From: Bog-473 sp963791995
GTDB taxonomy: Bacteria > Actinomycetota > Acidimicrobiia > Acidimicrobiales > RAAP-2
Reading direction: 5' to 3'
DNA: 64,000 bases
Assembly: GCA_963791995.1 (NCBI GenBank)
Contig: CAWBUQ010000008.1
Coordinates: 186,001 to 250,000, forward strand
The notes beneath the pieces are model-generated. The model searched no databases, was not told the DNA's origin, and was given only the letters and a program-made list of their open reading frames with translations. A program made the translations under genes and the position numbers. Shown here one piece after another: positions 59,827-64,000 of the stretch. Numbering within the stretch: the first letter of the stretch is position 1; each line of letters starts with the position of its first letter.

Positions 59827-61791
59827 GTGGCAGTGAAGGTTGACGAGAGACCAGGCGGGGCCGACGCCTCCTACACCGAGGCCGACATCACCATCCTCGA
59901 AGGACTCGAGGCGGTGCGGAAGCGCCCCGGGATGTACATCGGCTCCACGGGGCCGACGGGTCTCCATCACCTGGTCTGGGAGGTCGTCGACAACAGCGTC
60001 GACGAGGCCATGGCGGGCCGGGCCACGCGGATCGACGTGACGATCCTGGCCGACGGCGGCTGTCGGGTCAGTGACGACGGGGCCGGCATCCCGGTCGGAC
60101 CCCACGCCAAGAACCCCAAGGTCTCCACGGCTGAGATCGTCCTGACCACACTGCATGCGGGCGGCAAGTTCGGTGGCAAGGGCTACCAGGTCTCGGGAGG
60201 TCTGCACGGGGTGGGGGTCTCGGTGGTCAACGCCCTGTCGACCCGCCTCCTGCTCGACATCGACCGGGACGGCCAGCACTGGGAGGCCGAGTTCGAGAAG
60301 GGCGGCAAGCTCAAGCGCAAGGTGACCGCAACCGGCCCGGCGCCGAAGGACCGCGCCAGTGGCGAGCCCCGCACGGGGACCACCGTCACCTTCTGGCCCG
60401 ACGCCGCCATCTTCGACGAGACCGAGTTCCGCGCTCAGACCATCTTGGAGCGGATGCAGATCATGGCCTTCTTGAACAAGGGCCTCGAGATCCGCTTCAC
60501 CGACGAGCGCACCGACCCGGTGACCAAGATGACGTACAAGTACAACGGTGGCATCGTCGACTTCGTCAAGCACCTGAACGCGTCGAAGGAGTCGCTGTTC
60601 CGGAAGGTCGCCTCGTTCGAACAGGCCGAAGAGGGCCAGGAGGTCGAGATCGCGCTCCAATGGAACGCCGGCTACCACGAGTCGATCCATTCCTTCGCCA
60701 ACGGGATCTCCACCATTGAGGGCGGCATGCACGTGGAGGGCTTCTCCAAGTCCCTCACCAACGTCATGAACCGTTACGCGCGCGCCCGCAACCTCTTGAA
60801 GGAGAAGGAGGACAACCTCAAGGGCGAGGACATCCGCGAGGGCTTGACCGCCATCATCTCGGTGCGCCTGCGCGATCCCCAGTTCGAGGGCCAGACCAAG
60901 GCCAAGCTGGGGAACACGTCGATCCGGTCGCTGGCCGAGCGGACGACGAACCAGAAGCTCACCGAGTGGCTGGAGGAGAACCCCCGCGAGGCGGGCCAGA
61001 TCGTGCAGAAATCCCTCCAGGCGGCCCGGGCGCGCCTGGCTGCTCAGGGTGCGCGCGATCTGACCCGGCGCAAGTCCGCCCTCGACGGCGCCGGTCTGCC
61101 GGGCAAGCTGGCGGACTGCTCGTCGCGTGACCCCCGCGAGTCCGAGCTCTTCATCGTGGAGGGCAACTCGGCCGGCGGCTCCGCCAAGGACGCGCGCAAC
61201 CCGCACACCCAGGCGATCCTGCCCATCCGGGGCAAGATCCTCAATGTCGAGCGGGCCCGCATCGACAAGATGCTGAAGAACGCCGAGATCCAGGCGCTGA
61301 TCTCCGCCATCGGGGCGGGACTGGCCGAGGAGTTCGACGTGGCCAAGATCCGCTATCACAAAGTGATCCTGCTGGCCGACGCCGATGTCGACGGCAGTCA
61401 CATCCGCACGTTGCTCCTGACGTTCTTCTACCGCCAGATGAAGCCGCTCGTCGAAGGTGGCTTCGTCTACGTGGCGCAGCCACCGCTGTACTCGACGCTG
61501 GTCGGCAAGGAGAAGATCTACCTCAAGGACGACGCGGCCAGGGACGCGTTCCTGGCGGAGCACCCCGACCACAAGCACGACTTCAACCGGCTGAAGGGCC
61601 TCGGCGAGATGGACTACGCCGAGTTGCGCGACACGACGATGGACCCCGGGAAGCGGTCGTTGCTGCAGATCAACGTCGAGCAGGCGGCGACGGCGGACGA
61701 GGTCTGCTCCATTCTCATGGGTGACGACGTGGAGCTGCGGCGCCACTTCATCCAGACAAATGCCAAAGACGTCCGTTTCCTCGATATCTGA
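59827..61791 (+). CDS. gyrB: DNA gyrase subunit B
   Basis: This 654-residue ATPase subunit starts at GTG 59827 (VKVDERPGG). The GHKL ATP site includes EGLEAVRKRPGMYIGSTGPT, VVDNSVDEAMAG, VSDDGAGIPV and GGLHGVGVSVVNALS. The TOPRIM domain has FIVEGNSAGGSAKDARN and LLADADVDGSHI, and the tail is LMGDDVELRRHFIQTNA with NAKDVRFLDI. It drives negative supercoiling with GyrA. The 201 bases upstream (59626-59826) hold a TAGAAT near 59733 but no well-spaced -35. Confidence 0.97.
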   Translation: MAVKVDERPGGADASYTEADITILEGLEAVRKRPGMYIGSTGPTGLHHLVWEVVDNSVDEAMAGRATRIDVTILADGGCRVSDDGAGIPVGPHAKNPKVSTAEIVLTTLHAGGKFGGKGYQVSGGLHGVGVSVVNALSTRLLLDIDRDGQHWEAEFEKGGKLKRKVTATGPAPKDRASGEPRTGTTVTFWPDAAIFDETEFRAQTILERMQIMAFLNKGLEIRFTDERTDPVTKMTYKYNGGIVDFVKHLNASKESLFRKVASFEQAEEGQEVEIALQWNAGYHESIHSFANGISTIEGGMHVEGFSKSLTNVMNRYARARNLLKEKEDNLKGEDIREGLTAIISVRLRDPQFEGQTKAKLGNTSIRSLAERTTNQKLTEWLEENPREAGQIVQKSLQAARARLAAQGARDLTRRKSALDGAGLPGKLADCSSRDPRESELFIVEGNSAGGSAKDARNPHTQAILPIRGKILNVERARIDKMLKNAEIQALISAIGAGLAEEFDVAKIRYHKVILLADADVDGSHIRTLLLTFFYRQMKPLVEGGFVYVAQPPLYSTLVGKEKIYLKDDAARDAFLAEHPDHKHDFNRLKGLGEMDYAELRDTTMDPGKRSLLQINVEQAATADEVCSILMGDDVELRRHFIQTNAKDVRFLDI

Positions 61792-61817
61792 GCAGCCGGA
61801 CCGGAAGTAGGGAGCAC

Positions 61818-64000
61818 ATGCCACAGTCGACACGCGGCTCGGGCCGCGGGGGAGCGGGCTCGGGCGGGGATGCCGGGACGCCGCCGGGAGCCGACGAGCC
61901 CGTCAGCGGCTCCATCGAGCCCATCGAGATCCAAGAGGAGATGGAGCGCTCGTTCCTCGAGTACTCCATGTCGGTCATCGTGGCGCGCGCCCTCCCCGGA
62001 CGTGCGCGACGGACTCAAGCCGGTGCACCGCCGGATCCTCTATTCCATGTTCGACAACGGGCAGCGTCCCGACCGGCCGCATTCGAAGTGCGCGAAGGTC
62101 GTGGGCGAGGTCATGGGGACGTACCACCCCCACGGCGACTCGGCGATCTACGAAGCGCTGGCCCGCATGGTCCAGGAGTTCTCGCTCCGCCACCCGCTGA
62201 TCGACGGGCACGGCAGCTTCGGCGGCCGCGGCCCCGACGACGGCGCGGCCGCCATGCGCTACACCGAGTGCCGCCTGGCCCCGCTCGCCCTCGAGCTCAT
62301 GGCCGACATCGACGAAGAGACCGTCGACATGGTGGCCAACTACGACGGCTCGGCGCTCGAACCCGTCGTCCTCCCGGGCCGCTTCCCGAACCTCTTGGTC
62401 AACGGGTCGCAAGGCATCGCCGTGGGTATGGCGACCAACGTCCCGCCCCACAACATGGGCGAGGTGATCGACGCCGCCATCCACGTGCTGCACCACCCCG
62501 AGGCGACGCCGGACGAGCTGATGGAGTTCGTCAAGGGACCCGACTTCCCGACGGGCGCCCAGATCCTCGGGCGCCAAGGCATCCTCGACGCCTACCGGAC
62601 CGGCCGCGGTTCCATCAAGATGCGCGCCGTCGCCGAGATCGAGGAGGGTCGCACCGGCGACCGCATCGTCGTCTCCGAGCTGCCGTACCAGACCTCGGTC
62701 GAGGTGATCGAGCAGAAGATCACCGAGCTCGTCCGAGCCGGCGACCTCGACGGGATCAGCGGGATGCGCAACGCGTCGGCCAACCAGCAGCCGAGTCTCG
62801 TGATCGAGCTCAAGCGCGACGCCAACGCCAACGTCGTCCTGAACAACCTCTACAAGCAGACGCCGCTGCAAACGAGCTTCGGCGTGAACATGCTCGCTCT
62901 GGTCGACGGCGTGCCCCGCACCCTGAACCTCGCTCAGGCACTCTCGCACTACATCGATCACCAGATCGAAGTCATTCAGCGCCGGTCGACCTACCGCTTG
63001 GAGAAGGCGCGCAACCGGGCGCACATCGTGGAGGGCCTGCTCAAGGCGATCGACATGCTCGACGCGGTGATCGCCACCATCCGGGCCTCCGACGACCGGC
63101 CGGCGGCCCGCACCTCGCTGATGGCCGAGCCGTTCTCCTTCACCGAGGTCCAGGCGACGCACATCCTCGACATGACCCTCGGCCGGCTGACCCGACTGGG
63201 TCGCACCGAGCTCGAAGAGGAGATGGCCCAGCTGCGCGCCACCATCGCCGAGCTCGAGGCCATCCTCTCCGACGACGCCAAACTGCGGGGCGTCATCGAG
63301 ACGGAGATGACCGCGATCCGCGACAAGTACGCCAACCCGCGGCGCAGCGTCATCACCCACGACCCCGGCGAGATGGGGGTGGAGGACCTGATCGACGACG
63401 AGGACATCGTCGTCACCATGACCCGGGCCGGCTACATCAAGTCGGTGGCCGCGGTGGCCTTCCGGACCCAGGGCCGCGGCGGGCGGGGCGTCCAAGGCGC
63501 CCGACTCAAGGAAGAGGACCTGGTCAGCCAGGTGGTGCACACGTCGGCCCATGCCTACCTGTTGCTCTTCTCCAACCAGGGCAAGGTGTACCGCCTGCGC
63601 GGCCACGAGATCCCGATGAAGGACCGGACCGCTCGTGGCACCGCGGCGGTCAACCTGGTCCCGCTGGCTCCCAACGAGTCGATCACGGCCATCATCGCGA
63701 ACCGCGCGAGTTCTCGGCAGAGCAATTCCTCTTCTTCGCCACGGCCCAGGGCCAGGTGAAGAAGACGGCGCTGAGCGAGTACGACAAGTCCCGGCGTGAG
63801 GGCTTCATCGCCATCAACCTGCGCGACGGCGACGAGCTCGTACGCGTCGTGGCGACCTCGGGAGCCGACGATCTCTTCGAGGTCACTCGCAACGGCATGA
63901 CCATCCGCTTCAGCGAGGAGGACGTACGGCCCATGGGCCGTGACGCCGCCGGCGTGCGGGGCATCCGTTTGCGAAGCGGTGACGCGGTGGTCTCCTGCGA
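61818..64000 (+). CDS. gyrA: DNA gyrase subunit A (3-prime end outside the window; two apparent frameshifts)
   Basis: ATG 61818 (GGGAG four bases upstream) gives a Gly-rich leader, then IEIQEEMERSFLEYSMSVIV and ARALP. In the CCCC at 61994-61997 the frame breaks, and dropping one C gives DVRDGLKPVHRRILYSM. The quinolone-resistance region reads HPHGDSAIYEALARM (wild-type-like Ser, Glu at the Asp position). The catalytic Tyr is in AAMRYTECRLA. A second break near 63700 is followed by EFSAEQFLFFATAQGQVKKT and the beta-pinwheel C-terminal domain to the window end. It cleaves and rejoins DNA as GyrA2B2. Confidence 0.95.
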   Translation, partial: MPQSTRGSGRGGAGSGGDAGTPPGADEPVSGSIEPIEIQEEMERSFLEYSMSVIVARALPGRARRTQAGAPPDPLFHVRQRAASRPAAFEVREGRGRGHGDVPPPRRLGDLRSAGPHGPGVLAPPPADRRARQLRRPRPRRRRGRHALHRVPPGPARPRAHGRHRRRDRRHGGQLRRLGARTRRPPGPLPEPLGQRVARHRRGYGDQRPAPQHGRGDRRRHPRAAPPRGDAGRADGVRQGTRLPDGRPDPRAPRHPRRLPDRPRFHQDARRRRDRGGSHRRPHRRLRAAVPDLGRGDRAEDHRARPSRRPRRDQRDAQRVGQPAAESRDRAQARRQRQRRPEQPLQADAAANELRREHARSGRRRAPHPEPRSGTLALHRSPDRSHSAPVDLPLGEGAQPGAHRGGPAQGDRHARRGDRHHPGLRRPAGGPHLADGRAVLLHRGPGDAHPRHDPRPADPTGSHRARRGDGPAARHHRRARGHPLRRRQTAGRHRDGDDRDPRQVRQPAAQRHHPRPRRDGGGGPDRRRGHRRHHDPGRLHQVGGRGGLPDPGPRRAGRPRRPTQGRGPGQPGGAHVGPCLPVALLQPGQGVPPARPRDPDEGPDRSWHRGGQPGPAGSQRVDHGHHREPREFSAEQFLFFATAQGQVKKTALSEYDKSRREGFIAINLRDGDELVRVVATSGADDLFEVTRNGMTIRFSEEDVRPMGRDAAGVRGIRLRSGDAVVSC

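Noticed and set aside
59704..61833. Minus-strand open frame of 709 codons opposite gyrB
   Set aside because: It mirrors the gyrB codon pattern exactly on the other strand; gyrB is unmistakable.
62140..62190. Glu at the GyrA position equivalent to E. coli Asp87 as a quinolone-resistance mutation
   Set aside because: Glu is the natural residue there in many bacteria, so nothing can be inferred about resistance.
1..64000. Insertion sequences, prophage, rRNA or tRNA genes
   Set aside because: No transposase, integrase, terminal inverted repeats or rRNA/tRNA signatures were recognised on either strand.

Overview
The window is high-GC bacterial DNA with tightly packed genes, frequent GTG starts and many 4-base ATGA/GTGA overlaps. 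Its contents point to an actinobacterium, most likely class Acidimicrobiia. The evidence is the rpmH-dnaA-dnaN-recF-gyrB-gyrA origin core, the gene order from ino1/PadR to CCA transferase, DUF6049, MurJ, TrxB/TrxA, CwlM-like protein, ParB/ParA, RsmG, Jag and YidC seen near the origin in Streptomyces and partly in mycobacteria, a DUF5318 gene, an F420-type PPOX protein, and GYW...DGGIF repeats that I associate with Acidimicrobiia. The class assignment is inference from memory of those families. The window holds the origin and its left flank. No rRNA, tRNA, CRISPR or insertion sequence was found.

Left part (1-31 kb), accessory and metabolic genes: an incomplete MacB/FtsX-type exporter on the minus strand; a branched-chain-amino-acid-type (Liv) importer whose two permeases are fused and whose two ATPases appear fused to an MFS protein, ending in a substrate-binding protein; a four-gene ABC exporter/two-component operon; lipid genes (patatin, wax ester synthase/DGAT); an orphan OmpR-type regulator with a peroxiredoxin, SDR and MFS; a PIG-L hydrolase; a three-gene DNA repair set (LigD-type polymerase, HhH-PHP protein, ATP-dependent ligase); a minus-strand amidohydrolase/aldolase pair; and a five-gene envelope redox cluster (26.6-30.9 kb). 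That cluster has a thioredoxin-like anchor, an unknown protein, a MauE-like membrane protein, a Tat-exported protein with 29 cysteines fused to a six-repeat domain, and a polytopic membrane protein.

Right part (32-64 kb), origin-linked housekeeping genes: dnaB, rplI, rpsR, ssb and rpsF on the minus strand with panB and a DUF5318 gene; a PadR regulator with a perfect operator-like palindrome, then ino1; a CMD protein; CCA tRNA nucleotidyltransferase; DUF6049, MurJ, DegV, trxB, trxA and a CwlM-like pseudo-amidase on the plus strand; then parB, parA, rsmG, jag, yidC, yidD, rnpA and rpmH on the minus strand, two parS sites between parA and rsmG, dnaA, the likely oriC, dnaN, recF, a DUF721 gene, gyrB and gyrA (cut by the window end).

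About eighteen sites show an apparent one- or two-base indel inside otherwise well-conserved genes, including essential ones (gyrA, yidC, CCA transferase). This looks like residual sequencing or assembly error more than real gene decay, so broken reading frames here should be read as intact genes unless resequencing shows otherwise.
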